A DNA stretch of 58,677 bases from Gammaproteobacteria bacterium (lineage in GTDB: Bacteria > Pseudomonadota > Gammaproteobacteria > Steroidobacterales > GCA-2729495): positions 1 to 58,677 of the forward strand of contig JAQWPD010000041.1 of the NCBI GenBank assembly GCA_029245525.1, given 5' to 3'. Below are positions 42,095 to 51,799 of this stretch, one piece after another (positions within the stretch are counted from its first letter, which is position 1; each line of letters opens with the position of its first letter). Below the pieces are notes generated by a model that saw only the letters and a list, made by a program, of their open reading frames with translations, searched no databases and was not told the DNA's origin. The position numbers and the translations under genes were made by a program.

Positions 42095-45000
42095 CTAAGC
42101 CAGCGCTTTACGCGCTCGAAAATTAGCGATTTTAGAGCGCCCATCTTCAACAATCAGGTACAAACACGGCACCATGATCAGAGTCACAAATGATGCGAAG
42201 AACACACCAAAGCCCAAAGATAATGTCATCGGCTTCAGATACTCCGATTGCGAACTGCGCTCTAACATAATAGGCAGCAAACCCACAAAGGTTGTAACTG
42301 ACGTCAGAAGAATCGGACGAAACCTACTTACAGCAGCCTCTATGACGGCTCGACCTATTTCACCATGCTGATCGCGCAACTGATTTATGCGATCAATCAG
42401 CACAAGATTATCATTTATGACCACACCTGCTGCTGCAACCACACCCATAAATGAGAACATCGACATAGTTACACCGAACACCAAATGCCCCACTACCGCG
42501 CCTAGCAAGCCGAATGGCACTGCACTCATCACTAATGCCGGCTGTATGTATGAACGGAATGCTATAGCAATGAGCCCGAAGATACACAAAAAGGCCATCA
42601 GCGTAAGGCGAATCAGTTCAAGCATAAATTCACCGGCCGCATCCTGCTCGCCTTTAACCAAAAATTTTAGCCCAGGAAACTCCTGCTCAAGGCCCGGAGC
42701 AAAGTTGGCGCGTATATCGCTCACTATCTTTGTCGGATCGGCATTTTTATAATCCGTGTCCGCAACAACTTCGACAATCCGCTTTCTATCCAGCCTGCGT
42801 ATAGCACTGGCGCCCTGAGTGAATTCCAAATTAGCCACACTACTAATAGGAACCTCAACGCCATTACCCAGACGAACCCGTAGGTCATTTATCTGCTCCA
42901 GAGAGCGACGGGATGTTTCAGGATAACGCAGCATAACCTTAACTTCATCACGACCTCGCGGAATGCGCTGAACCTCTTCACCAAAAAAGCCCTGCCGAAC
43001 CTGCCTCGCAATCTGTTCACGATCTACATCATAGTTATCGATGCTGGACTTTGCCTTAACCAGAATTTCTGTGCGCGCTGAGCGCTGGCTGTTATTAATT
43101 CCGAATAAGCCATCATAGGTAGCAAGCTTATCCTCCACTCGCTCAGTTGCCTGCGACAAGGTATCAGCGTCATTAGCTGTAAGCCCTAATTTGATCGGTG
43201 GTTCACGATCAATTAAGTGATAATCAAATGCGTATGAATTCGTATCGGGAATAAAGCCGATACGCTGACGCCACCTGTCTGTAACATCTTCAATTGGCAT
43301 GCCTCGATCTTCACCCGGCAACAACTCCATGGTAACCAGAATATTATTCTCTCGAGCGAAACTGCGGATATTCTTTACAATATCGACACCATTATTCTCT
43401 GCTGCTAACTGACTCCGCACTTGAGCAGCTGCCACTTCAATCTGATCAACCACCCCCCGTGTCGTAGAAAATGAGATACCATCAGACAGCACAACTGAAG
43501 CGATAATATTATCCCCTGGAATTAATGGATAAAATGTCTGCTTAACCCAACCACCCTGAACAAAGCTGATTAACACAAGCCAAAGCGCTATGAAGCATGA
43601 AATCGTCAGGTAACGAGCATTGACCGCACGCTCTATAAATGGGCGATATTTATCCTCACTAAAACCACTCAGCGCAGCTGCTATACGCAAGCGCAAAGCC
43701 GCCAATGAACCCGGCTTAGGGTTGTCGCTAATAGGCTTAAGATGTGACAAATGCGACGGCAGAATCAAAAATGCCTCGACCAAAGAAAAAGCCAATGCAA
43801 GGATCACCACAACGGACAGGGGCATGGTCAGCTTAGCCGCTGCGCCATCAATAAACAGCGCCGGGGAAAATGCGATCATTGTTGTCACCGCAGCGAAAAC
43901 CACAGGCTTTAGAACTTTTCGAGCACCCTGATAGGCAGCTTCATTATCGCCCGAGCCCTCCTGAATCTGCACATGAATGCTTTCGCCAATAATAATGGCA
44001 TCATCAACCACAATGCCCAGCACCAGAACAAAGGCGAACAATGTCATCATGTTTACCGATATAGGCGTAGAAGGAATCACAAACAGCGCACCCATGAATG
44101 ACACCACGATGCCCACACAAACCCATATAGCGATTGCAGGGCGTAAGAACAGTGTGAGTAGCACAAACACCAGCACTAAGCCCATCAAACCACTACCAAC
44201 CAGCATATTTGCGCGGCTACTGAATATTTCAGAGCGATCAAGCCAGATATCGAGCGAGACGCCAGGTGGAAGGTTTTTTTGGGCGGCATTGGCATAGTTG
44301 CGCACCGCCTCATTAACGCTAACAACATCGGGATTATTTCTTACCCGCACAATCAATGCCGCAGCCCGATAACCATTAAATCGACTTAAAGAATTGCTTT
44401 CTTCAAAACCATCCCGAATGGTTGCGACATCTCCCAGCAGTACACGCGTTCCATCACTGTTACGAAGCAATACAACCGCCGCATAGTCTCCCGCCGTATA
44501 CGCCTGTTCATAGGTGCGTAGCGAGATATCCCCACCATCGGTGCGCACTAAACCCCCTGGCAAATTGATTGAAGAACGACGAATCGCACCGGCTATATCA
44601 TCAAATGACAACTGATACTTGCGCAGCATATTTTCGGATACTTCGATTGACATTTCGGGCTGGCGAAGACCCTCAATGTTGACCTGATCTACTCCGGGTA
44701 AACTGGCTACATCATCACGTACGCGCAGCGCTATATCCCGCAAGGCTGCTTCATCAGTGTCCGCACTGAGCACTAACTCGATAACCTCTTCGCTCCACGG
44801 TGCCTCCTGTATTTGCGGTTCCTCAGCCTGCTCAGGCAAATTATCAAGTGCATCAATTCTGCCTTTAATGTCACTGAGTACCTGCTGCGTATCAAAGCCT
44901 TTAGCAACCTCAACCGCTACCCCACCGCGGCCATCTACGGCCTCTGAAGTGATCGACTTAATACCTTCGAGGTCATGAATAGCCTCTTCAATACGAATAC

Positions 45001-45184
45001 AGATACGCTCTTCAATCTCAGCAGGACTGGCGCCGGGGTATTCAACGTTGATTTGCACCATATCCAAGGGAATACCCGGCATCACCTCCCGGTCCAACAA
45101 CGGCAACGAGAGTATGCCGCCCAGCACAATTGCCATCATCAGCAAATTGGCGGCAACCTTATTTTCGATAAACCAGCGCAACAC
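42095..45184 (-). CDS. RND efflux pump, inner-membrane transporter
   Basis: 1029-residue AcrB/MexB-superfamily transporter that drives export across the envelope by proton antiport. It has the N-terminal helix plus porter domain (REVMPGIPLDMVQINVEYPG), the helix-4 proton-relay motif VLVLGIVVDDAIIIGESI (paired Asp), and the second half with GVVINDNLVLIDRINQLR. Two large periplasmic loops and 12 membrane helices are visible. It lies 2 nt after the membrane fusion protein gene, third in padR-MFP-RND. No outer-membrane channel is encoded here, so a TolC-type partner elsewhere is needed. Substrates unknown. Confidence 0.94.
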   Translation of the reverse strand: MLRWFIENKVAANLLMMAIVLGGILSLPLLDREVMPGIPLDMVQINVEYPGASPAEIEERICIRIEEAIHDLEGIKSITSEAVDGRGGVAVEVAKGFDTQQVLSDIKGRIDALDNLPEQAEEPQIQEAPWSEEVIELVLSADTDEAALRDIALRVRDDVASLPGVDQVNIEGLRQPEMSIEVSENMLRKYQLSFDDIAGAIRRSSINLPGGLVRTDGGDISLRTYEQAYTAGDYAAVVLLRNSDGTRVLLGDVATIRDGFEESNSLSRFNGYRAAALIVRVRNNPDVVSVNEAVRNYANAAQKNLPPGVSLDIWLDRSEIFSSRANMLVGSGLMGLVLVFVLLTLFLRPAIAIWVCVGIVVSFMGALFVIPSTPISVNMMTLFAFVLVLGIVVDDAIIIGESIHVQIQEGSGDNEAAYQGARKVLKPVVFAAVTTMIAFSPALFIDGAAAKLTMPLSVVVILALAFSLVEAFLILPSHLSHLKPISDNPKPGSLAALRLRIAAALSGFSEDKYRPFIERAVNARYLTISCFIALWLVLISFVQGGWVKQTFYPLIPGDNIIASVVLSDGISFSTTRGVVDQIEVAAAQVRSQLAAENNGVDIVKNIRSFARENNILVTMELLPGEDRGMPIEDVTDRWRQRIGFIPDTNSYAFDYHLIDREPPIKLGLTANDADTLSQATERVEDKLATYDGLFGINNSQRSARTEILVKAKSSIDNYDVDREQIARQVRQGFFGEEVQRIPRGRDEVKVMLRYPETSRRSLEQINDLRVRLGNGVEVPISSVANLEFTQGASAIRRLDRKRIVEVVADTDYKNADPTKIVSDIRANFAPGLEQEFPGLKFLVKGEQDAAGEFMLELIRLTLMAFLCIFGLIAIAFRSYIQPALVMSAVPFGLLGAVVGHLVFGVTMSMFSFMGVVAAAGVVINDNLVLIDRINQLRDQHGEIGRAVIEAAVSRFRPILLTSVTTFVGLLPIMLERSSQSEYLKPMTLSLGFGVFFASFVTLIMVPCLYLIVEDGRSKIANFRARKALA

Positions 45185-45186
45185 AA

Positions 45187-46356
45187 CTATTTCTCCGCCA
45201 CTTTTTTAGCAACGGTCTGATCAATTGCCCGAACTCTCAGGCCATCGACAAACACCTCGACAGGAGAAACACACACTTTATCCCCAGGATTCAAACCTTC
45301 ACTAATGAACACTGTTTCGTAATCTGTGCGCAGCACATCGACCTCACGGCGACGCAGACGGCTATCAGAATCAACGACCAACACATACTCCTGGTCACGC
45401 AAAGCCATTCTTGGAAGACGATAAACACTGTCAATCTGACGACCTTCTATCTCTGCTTCGACGAACACCCCCATTGCCAAAGGCACATTAATAGTGTCGC
45501 TTTGAATTCCATAGGGGTCATCCACCCGAGCCACCCCGTACCAAACCCGGCTATCGTCATCCACTGCGCCTTCCATACGATGCAAATAGCCACTCCACTC
45601 AGCGTTACTTCCGCCAACATCGGCCTTAAAAACAACCGGAACATTTGGCAAGGCCTCATTAGTTCCCGTACCAAACGGCAAGCTGAGATAACGTAACTGC
45701 TTATCTGCGAGTGGCAGACGGATCTCTGCAATATCAGTAGAAAAAATTCGTCCGACAGACTGTCCTTTTCCAATATATTGACCAAAGTCGGCCGACGTAA
45801 ATAACACACGCCCATCAAAAGGTGCTTTTATTCTAGTGCGACGCAAGTCAGCATCTGCCTGCGAAAGCGCTGCCCGTGCTGACGCGACACGAGCCTCAGC
45901 AGAAGCGACCTTGGCTTCGCGCAATGGGAATAGCCCCTGGCTCGCCAGCTCTGCCTCTGACTTTTCTATCTCCAGGTCCTCATTGGCCTCTGCAACACTG
46001 GCTGCTGCACGAATTTTTGCCAACTCATAATCGGTAGCGTCTATCTCTAATAAGGTATCGCCTTTAGTGAAATAGCCACCATTAACAAATGCTGGCGCAA
46101 CACTGACCACATTACCGGGTAACTCACTCACTAGATCGATCATATACTGCGCTGCAACCTCACCTTGGCTGCTCACGGTAAGACGGATTGCCGATGGCTC
46201 AGCAGTAACAGTCCGCACTGTGAGTTGCTGTCGCTCGGGAATAATTACATCGATGGTCGGCCCCGAATTACGGATAACTGCAGCAATAACATAGGCTGCG
46301 GCAACAACCGCCAACGGTCCTAACCAACGCTTGTTACGGGTAAAAAAATGGTTCAT
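45187..46356 (-). CDS. RND pump membrane fusion protein (HlyD family)
   Basis: 389-residue periplasmic adaptor with an N-terminal membrane anchor (WLGPLAVVAAAYVIAAVI). The lipoyl/barrel-sandwich parts are ISSQGEVAAQYMIDL-type and RIKAPFDGRVLFTSADFGQY; between them is a ~60-residue coiled-coil rich in Ala and Glu (EANEDLEIEKSEAELASQG). It bridges the transporter and outer-membrane channel. It overlaps padR by 4 nt and the transporter follows within 2 nt. No lipobox Cys is seen. Confidence 0.92.
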   Translation of the reverse strand: MNHFFTRNKRWLGPLAVVAAAYVIAAVIRNSGPTIDVIIPERQQLTVRTVTAEPSAIRLTVSSQGEVAAQYMIDLVSELPGNVVSVAPAFVNGGYFTKGDTLLEIDATDYELAKIRAAASVAEANEDLEIEKSEAELASQGLFPLREAKVASAEARVASARAALSQADADLRRTRIKAPFDGRVLFTSADFGQYIGKGQSVGRIFSTDIAEIRLPLADKQLRYLSLPFGTGTNEALPNVPVVFKADVGGSNAEWSGYLHRMEGAVDDDSRVWYGVARVDDPYGIQSDTINVPLAMGVFVEAEIEGRQIDSVYRLPRMALRDQEYVLVVDSDSRLRRREVDVLRTDYETVFISEGLNPGDKVCVSPVEVFVDGLRVRAIDQTVAKKVAEK

Positions 46357-46895
46357 GTCTTAGGCCCCTTAACCTGCGCATTATTTGATATGTCTTGTTC
46401 TTGCAACTCATTCAGTTTGTTAAGCAGCCATTCAAGCTCAACTTCCAGCTGACGCAAAGCTAAGTCCATAGCAGGATGAAGATGCAGTACATCTTCGGGC
46501 AGCGCCTTAAGTTCCTCGTGGCGAATAGCGACGGCATCCAGGCGCTTTTGCAATTGCTTTGCTGCCGCCAACGGATTCACCTCTCCAAGAAAGTTCAGCA
46601 CGGCTATTCCCGGCTGATCAGCGGTCGCATCGACAGATAAACTCTCAAGCATTAACGTTTGAAACAGCGCCTCGCCTTTCGGAGTCACTCTATAGACGTG
46701 GCGCTCGGGACGATTGCCGTCCCGCTCTGTGCTACTGACGACAGACCCATCGTCCTCAAGCGCTCGCAATAAGCGGTAGGCATTGGATTTACCAATTGCG
46801 GCACCACTGGTGCTGTGGGTTTTCAAATATTCCACCAGCTTATAGCCGTGGAGGTTTTGCCCTCGAAGAAGCCCCAATAACAACAGTTTTTTCAT
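46353..46895 (-). CDS. PadR-family transcriptional regulator
   Basis: 180 residues. The winged helix is LLLLGLLRGQNLHGYKLVEYL and NAYRLLRALEDDGSV, followed by HVYRVTPKGEALF; a C-terminal dimer helix ends QLEVELEWLLNKLNELQEQ. PadR proteins repress pumps or phenolic-acid genes and release DNA on binding ligand. A perfect dyad lies 19 bp upstream, and the gene is first in the pump operon, so autoregulated control of the pump is likely. Stop overlaps the MFP start. Confidence 0.9.
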   Translation of the reverse strand: MKKLLLLGLLRGQNLHGYKLVEYLKTHSTSGAAIGKSNAYRLLRALEDDGSVVSSTERDGNRPERHVYRVTPKGEALFQTLMLESLSVDATADQPGIAVLNFLGEVNPLAAAKQLQKRLDAVAIRHEELKALPEDVLHLHPAMDLALRQLEVELEWLLNKLNELQEQDISNNAQVKGPKT

Positions 46896-46913
46896 ACCAA
46901 AGTCTGCACATGA

Positions 46914-46932
46914 ATAGTCATGTTATGACTAT
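46914..46932. promoter_or_regulatory. Palindromic operator candidate for PadR
   Basis: ATAGTCAT-GTT-ATGACTAT, an exact 8-bp dyad around three bases, 19 bp upstream of the padR ATG (46895). Position and symmetry fit autoregulation of padR-MFP-RND. Confidence 0.72.
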
Positions 46933-47074
46933 ATGACCTTCTGACCCATAAAAGCAACAGAATTAGCTCAAGCTTTAGCGAAGACCCTCACCAAACTCGA
47001 TGGCCATCGATCAGGCGAGCCTGCGTCTTGTGCATCGAACAGCCCGCAAAGACAAACGGTTAAAACAGGTTCCG

Positions 47075-47860
47075 TTATTGCGCAAAACCCTTTTGAGGTA
47101 GGTCATCCACATGCTGCCGGATAAAATCCGTCACTTTGCTAACACGCGTGTAATAGGCCGTTCCGCCATTCTGGCCACAGAGATTTCCGTCCGTTGCACT
47201 AATAACTCCCGCAACAACATCGCCATCCATCGAAACCAACAACGGACCGCCACTATCACGATGGCAAGGGCCGACCGACGATGTCAGTCGAACAACAGAT
47301 CCATTTAAAGGCCGGCCAAGCCCGTCGATATCGGCAGGTATAACGCCGCGATGCAACCACTCGGGCAAACTTCTGTCCGGCAGCCTACCCCAACCCAGAA
47401 TCGATCCACCAGCACCCTGTTGCAGCCAGGCCAACTCCTGATCACGGTTAATAAGCGATGCCACCGGAAGATCAAGCGGTTCACTGAGCTGCAGCAAACC
47501 GATATCATTTTGACCTGTCGGCCGGTGATACCCTGGATGCCGGATAGCACGGGTTATCGACATCTCCCTACCCTGCTTTCGATCACTGCTGCCATAAACC
47601 ACAACCTTGGTTATCGCCGTGCAATGCGCGGCAGTCAGCACCCAGGTGGGGGAAATCAGCACACCACCACAGATGCCCCCATTGAGTCTGTTAACAACCA
47701 CCAGCATCCATGGGTAGTTCTCACCGAATTCGCTTTTAGTAACCGGCACTCCATTCACCATAGCCTGCGTAACCGATGGCGCCGATAGCGCTAGCATCAA
47801 CCCGATGGCAACACGAGCAACTATTTTTATTCGCAATACACTCAACCCAGAACTATTCAT
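47075..47860 (-). CDS. Secreted trypsin-fold serine protease with Arg at position 193
   Basis: S1-family protease of about 261 residues with a signal peptide ending VTQA. Catalytic His79 is in TAAHC, Asp119 in NDIGLL, Ser203 in PCHRDSGGPL. Compared with chymotrypsin numbering, residue 193 is Arg instead of Gly (CHRDS for C-Q-G-D-S) and residue 189 is Gly, so specificity is not trypsin-like. Cys pairs for S1 disulfides are present in part. I take ATG 47858-47860 because GGAAGA lies 4 nt upstream; the in-frame ATG 30 nt earlier lacks this. It stands alone, divergent from the small gene at 48279. Confidence 0.9.
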   Translation of the reverse strand: MNSSGLSVLRIKIVARVAIGLMLALSAPSVTQAMVNGVPVTKSEFGENYPWMLVVVNRLNGGICGGVLISPTWVLTAAHCTAITKVVVYGSSDRKQGREMSITRAIRHPGYHRPTGQNDIGLLQLSEPLDLPVASLINRDQELAWLQQGAGGSILGWGRLPDRSLPEWLHRGVIPADIDGLGRPLNGSVVRLTSSVGPCHRDSGGPLLVSMDGDVVAGVISATDGNLCGQNGGTAYYTRVSKVTDFIRQHVDDLPQKGFAQ

Positions 47861-48278
47861 AGAGTCTTCCACTCTCTCATCCAGACGCAATCGGCAATCG
47901 GCAAGCGCCGGGCTGGAGCCTCACACACGGACTGCAGTGCTGAAGCCGCCGACCGATAAGCTCAGAATGCATTAAGACAAATCACGCTCGCCGCTCAAGC
48001 CCAGCATTGACTTATATTACAATAAGTTACATACCAAAAACCACCAGAAACATTGCAAAAATAACGCCAAAATGCTATAGTTCAAAAAATAAGAAAATAA
48101 TTTTATCGTTGGTAGACGGGTAACTGTGAAATCGGCCTGAAACACGAGCATCGGGACACAGCGTTAAAATGCAAAGCCCGCAAAACAACGTCAAAAAAAT
48201 TTTGAACCCATCGATTTACAGAAAACCACCAACTGTTCTTAATACAGCTATTTTATACAATCACACGGTCGATTAACT
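47861..48278. promoter_or_regulatory. 418-bp divergent region with a sigma-70 candidate
   Basis: TTGCAA (48053-48058), 17-bp spacer, TATAGT (48076-48081) form a reasonable promoter for the gene at 48279, leaving a leader of about 190 nt. A/T content is high between 48000 and 48270. No long palindrome, riboswitch fold or additional gene was recognised. Confidence 0.4.
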
Positions 48279-48536
48279 ATGCCTGCCACAGAAGAATCTG
48301 ATTTTGTCGCGAACCCATTTGAACTGATATCAGTTGATGAATCCAAAGCGCCCAATGGTATGGAGGGTGATAAATGGTGCAAATACATTATTAAACAAGG
48401 CACCAACGAGATCATTGGATACAGCGTCGGCAGTGCGCGTCAGGTAAAGAAAGAAGCCAAAGAAAAAGTGGTTGAACTCAATCTCCGTCGCTACGGAAAA
48501 AAGGGCCCGCCCAAAGCGAAAGGCAAAGCCGCCTAA
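48279..48536 (+). CDS. Small conserved-looking protein with a basic tail
   Basis: 85 residues. The first two thirds are mixed (FELISVDESKAPNGMEGDKW, KYIIKQGTNEIIGYSVGS), followed by a helix rich in Lys/Glu and a Lys/Gly/Pro tail (KKGPPKAKGKAA) like those of nucleic-acid-binding proteins. The first half reads like a small beta domain with a G-Y-x-V-G-S hairpin. I do not recognise a named family. The next gene begins 43 nt later. Confidence 0.65.
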   Translation: MPATEESDFVANPFELISVDESKAPNGMEGDKWCKYIIKQGTNEIIGYSVGSARQVKKEAKEKVVELNLRRYGKKGPPKAKGKAA

Positions 48537-48578
48537 TACAAGCAGCTCCTTTCCCCTCCTCAAAACAGGATTTGCACC

Positions 48579-50117
48579 GTGAACACACGACGTGGTTCTG
48601 CTGCGCAACCTTTACTTGAGGAGGCTATGCGGCTTCATCAACAGGGCAATCTTGAGCAAGCCTGTAATTTCTATGCGGAGTGCCTGCAGCATGAGCCTGC
48701 CCAAACTCAGGCCTTGCGCCTGTATGGAATTGCAGCACGCGAATCCGGGCAATCGGAGCTCTCACTCAAACTGCTCATACAGCTTGCCCAGGTGCAGCCT
48801 GATAGCGTCGTTGCCTATGACGAAATGGCCCTTACCTATATGGCATCCGGACTGCTTGATGACGCAAGTCGCGCCCTGGACCACGCCCTCAATATAGAGC
48901 CAGATCACTTACGCGCACTCACTAACCAAGGTGCACTTCTGCACTTCCGCGGTCATTCTCTGGAAGCGATAAGGGCGTATAGGAAAGCCTTGCACGTTGC
49001 ACCTACGGATATTGAAACCCGCTGCAACCTGGCTAAAGCTCTAGCCGACACAGGTGATGCGGAGCAAGGGTTGATAGAATGCCAAACTGCAATAGACGAG
49101 TCTGACGAACACCCGCTCGCAGTGTCAGTGAAAGCCACCATACTCGCTGATATCGGGCAGCATAAAGAAGCGGTGGAGTTGTTTGAGTCGCTGCGAGAGT
49201 ATGCCAGCTTTGATGAATCGATACTGATCAATCTTGGCTTCAGCTATCAGCAGACGGGTGCGGCTTCCGCCGCTCTAAAAACATGGCGAGAAGCTGTTGA
49301 TATAAACCCACATAACGCCCGGGCTGTTTCAGATCTTGCCTATGGACTCATCGTTAAAAACGACGGCCGCTTGGCGCGTGAACTGTGCGAAGGCTTTCTG
49401 CTGCGACATCCCGGCGAACCGCTTGTCGTTGCTGCTCTGGCGTATGCGCTTGCTGCAACTAATGATGAAAGCTACCAGCAGCTATTGGATTATCAAAACC
49501 TGGTACACGCCACACCTATCACCCTGCCGGACACTTATACGTCTATTGCCCAATTCAATGCGGAACTTACGAACGTCATCACTGAAGACCCGTCTCTTAC
49601 GTTGGAACCCCTGAACAAAGCAACGACCGGCGGTAGTCAAACCGGCGAACTGAATCTGCAACCGCAGGCGCTGGCACAGTTGGAAACAGGCATTCGCAAA
49701 GCGGTAAGTGCCTACTGCGAACACCTCAATGATGCTGGACTTGCCCACCATCAGGCGCTAAGTCGTGCAGACGCCGACTATGGCGTCCGCGCATGGGGCA
49801 CGGTGCTTGCCAGCGGAGGTCGTCAGACGCCACACATCCATCCCACGGCATGGATTAGTGGCGTTTATTATGCGGCAGTGCCGAAAGATCTGACAGACAA
49901 GGGCGGCGCAATTCAATTCGGCCTGCCTCCTGAACGAGCCGGCATTACAAACAAATTACCTGAGGATTTTCAGCTGAAAACCATCAAGCCTGAAGAAGGG
50001 CTTTTGGTGCTCTTCCCCTCCTACATGTACCATCAGACCTTACCTTTTGAATCGAGTGAAGCGCGCATTAGCATTGCTTTTGATGCATTGCCGTTTCCGG
50101 CTATGGCCGTTTTTTAA
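48579..50117 (+). CDS. TPR protein with a putative 2OG-Fe(II) oxygenase domain
   Basis: 512 residues. Residues ~10-300 hold about eight TPR-like helices (AMRLHQQGNLEQACNFY, ALDHALNIEPDHL, AYRKALHVAPTDIETRCNLA). From ~390 on is an oxygenase of the TIGR02466 type: TPHIHPTAWISGVYYAAVP gives the first iron His, and FPSYMYHQTLPF the distal His. Such proteins often hydroxylate protein or small-molecule substrates recognised by the TPR arm. The start is GTG 48579. No signal peptide. Substrate unknown. Confidence 0.82.
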   Translation: MNTRRGSAAQPLLEEAMRLHQQGNLEQACNFYAECLQHEPAQTQALRLYGIAARESGQSELSLKLLIQLAQVQPDSVVAYDEMALTYMASGLLDDASRALDHALNIEPDHLRALTNQGALLHFRGHSLEAIRAYRKALHVAPTDIETRCNLAKALADTGDAEQGLIECQTAIDESDEHPLAVSVKATILADIGQHKEAVELFESLREYASFDESILINLGFSYQQTGAASAALKTWREAVDINPHNARAVSDLAYGLIVKNDGRLARELCEGFLLRHPGEPLVVAALAYALAATNDESYQQLLDYQNLVHATPITLPDTYTSIAQFNAELTNVITEDPSLTLEPLNKATTGGSQTGELNLQPQALAQLETGIRKAVSAYCEHLNDAGLAHHQALSRADADYGVRAWGTVLASGGRQTPHIHPTAWISGVYYAAVPKDLTDKGGAIQFGLPPERAGITNKLPEDFQLKTIKPEEGLLVLFPSYMYHQTLPFESSEARISIAFDALPFPAMAVF

Positions 50118-50168
50118 AGCTCATCAGTAGCACCAACTTTCGGCACATCTTCAGTTATGGGATTCACT

Positions 50169-50498
50169 ATGCGACTCACTAAATGCATTATTCTTAGCCT
50201 ATCAATGTCAGTACTTGCGGCTTGTGTCGAACACAGCGCAGAGGCACCAACAACCGACTGCATAAAAGTTGCGCGCTGGGTTGAACTCGGCTTACAGGCA
50301 GAATCCCTGATTAGCGACGAGTCTCAGGACGCGGCCTACAATCAGACCATCGCTGACCGCCAAGCGCTTGGCAGAAGCATGTCAGAACATGACACTCGCT
50401 TTGGTGAAACCCTGGTCAACCAAATTAATACCCGAGCGGCAGCGCCATACGCTGATATTTACGGCCTATGTCGTAAATGGGAAACCGGGAACTACTAA
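50169..50498 (+). CDS. Small lipoprotein
   Basis: About 109 residues with signal peptide and lipobox LAAC, then a short domain with three more Cys (TTDCIKVA and LCRKWE). I use the ATG at 50169 (MRLTKCIILS); an ATG 12 nt upstream is equally in frame. A possible structural disulfide joins the two halves. No family recognised. Not clearly linked to its neighbours. Confidence 0.65.
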   Translation: MRLTKCIILSLSMSVLAACVEHSAEAPTTDCIKVARWVELGLQAESLISDESQDAAYNQTIADRQALGRSMSEHDTRFGETLVNQINTRAAAPYADIYGLCRKWETGNY

Positions 50499-50553
50499 GC
50501 GCTATCAGTGCGAAGACTTTGTATCTAACGGGCAGGAAGAGTAACCTGCTCTA

Positions 50554-51756
50554 ATGATTAACCCGAAATCCTGTTGCATTGTTGGTGGTGGTCCGGCAGG
50601 TATGATGCTCGGCTATCTGCTGGCCCGACGGGGTATTTCGGTTACCGTGCTGGAAAAACATGCGGATTTTTTGCGTGATTTTCGTGGTGATACAGTGCAC
50701 CCATCGACACTGATCGCTCTGCAGCAGGTCGGTCTGTTACAACGCTTCAACGCACTACCACAGTCACGAATTAATCGGCTGTCTGTGCGCATGGGTGAGG
50801 TCGTGCAGACCGTCGCCGACTTCCGGGGGCTAGCGCCCTTCGACTACGTCGCCCTAGTACCGCAGTGGGATTTGCTTAATCTACTGGCGAAAGCAGGCAG
50901 GGCATTGCCACATTTCACATTACGGATGCAACACGAAGCCACAGCTTTGGTGCGTGATGGCGACAAGGTGGTAGGTGTCACCGCCAATACCCCGACTGGC
51001 GAACGTCAGTTCCTTGCTGACTTAACCATTGCCTGCGATGGTCGTGGCTCGACACTTCGCGACAGAGCCAGTCTAGCTGTCGAAGAGCTGGGTGCGCCAA
51101 TGGACGTACTATGGTTCAGACTTCCCAAACCGCATGCATCAAACGGTGAACTCTTCGGCGTCATCGGTGCTGGCACTGCAATAGTACTTATCGATCGCAT
51201 TGACTACTTTCAAGTGGCCTATATCCTGCCCAAGGGCAGTGATATGAAACTGCGTAGCAAACCGTTGGAAAATTTCCGCCAAACATTGGTATCGCTTGCG
51301 CCAGAACTAAAAGACAGCATCGCCGCAATTCAGTCATGGGACGAGGTGAAGACACTGGAAGTTAAAGTCGACCGGTTGCAGACGTGGCATCAACAGGGTT
51401 TGCTGCTGATCGGCGACGCCGCCCATGCAATGTCGCCTATCGGCGGTGTCGGCATTAACCTCGCCATTCAAGACTCCATCACAGCGGCCAATGTGCTCGC
51501 CCCAGCACTTGCGGCTGGTGACGAGCTAAACGATGCGCTTTTAAGCAGGGTGCAGCGACGGCGCCTCCCCGCCGTAAAAAAAGTGCAGGCGCTTCAGGTA
51601 GCACTGCAGAACAATGCGCTTTCCGCGGTACTCGCCGCGAAAGGCCAGGCGCCAAAAATCCCGGCTCCGATTCGCTGGCTACTGAAATTTAGGGTTCTCC
51701 GCAATATTCCCGCACGTATTATTGGTTACGGCTTTGATCGCGAGGATGTGCAATAA
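50554..51756 (+). CDS. FAD-dependent monooxygenase (UbiH/PHBH-like)
   Basis: Flavoprotein of 400 residues of the aromatic hydroxylase type. It has the N-terminal dinucleotide motif CIVGGGPAGMMLGYLLARRG, the FAD-ribityl block LLIGDAAHAMSPIGGVGIN, and an internal CDGRGSTLRDRA segment, the conserved DG of this family. These enzymes insert one oxygen atom with NAD(P)H, mainly on phenols and quinone precursors. Context gives no pathway: a lipoprotein gene lies upstream and a convergent cytochrome c gene downstream. It could act in ubiquinone synthesis or in aromatic breakdown. Confidence 0.88.
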   Translation: MINPKSCCIVGGGPAGMMLGYLLARRGISVTVLEKHADFLRDFRGDTVHPSTLIALQQVGLLQRFNALPQSRINRLSVRMGEVVQTVADFRGLAPFDYVALVPQWDLLNLLAKAGRALPHFTLRMQHEATALVRDGDKVVGVTANTPTGERQFLADLTIACDGRGSTLRDRASLAVEELGAPMDVLWFRLPKPHASNGELFGVIGAGTAIVLIDRIDYFQVAYILPKGSDMKLRSKPLENFRQTLVSLAPELKDSIAAIQSWDEVKTLEVKVDRLQTWHQQGLLLIGDAAHAMSPIGGVGINLAIQDSITAANVLAPALAAGDELNDALLSRVQRRRLPAVKKVQALQVALQNNALSAVLAAKGQAPKIPAPIRWLLKFRVLRNIPARIIGYGFDREDVQ

Positions 51757-51799
51757 ACTTTGGCTGCAGGTGCCAAAATACGCCATGGGCATTATACGC

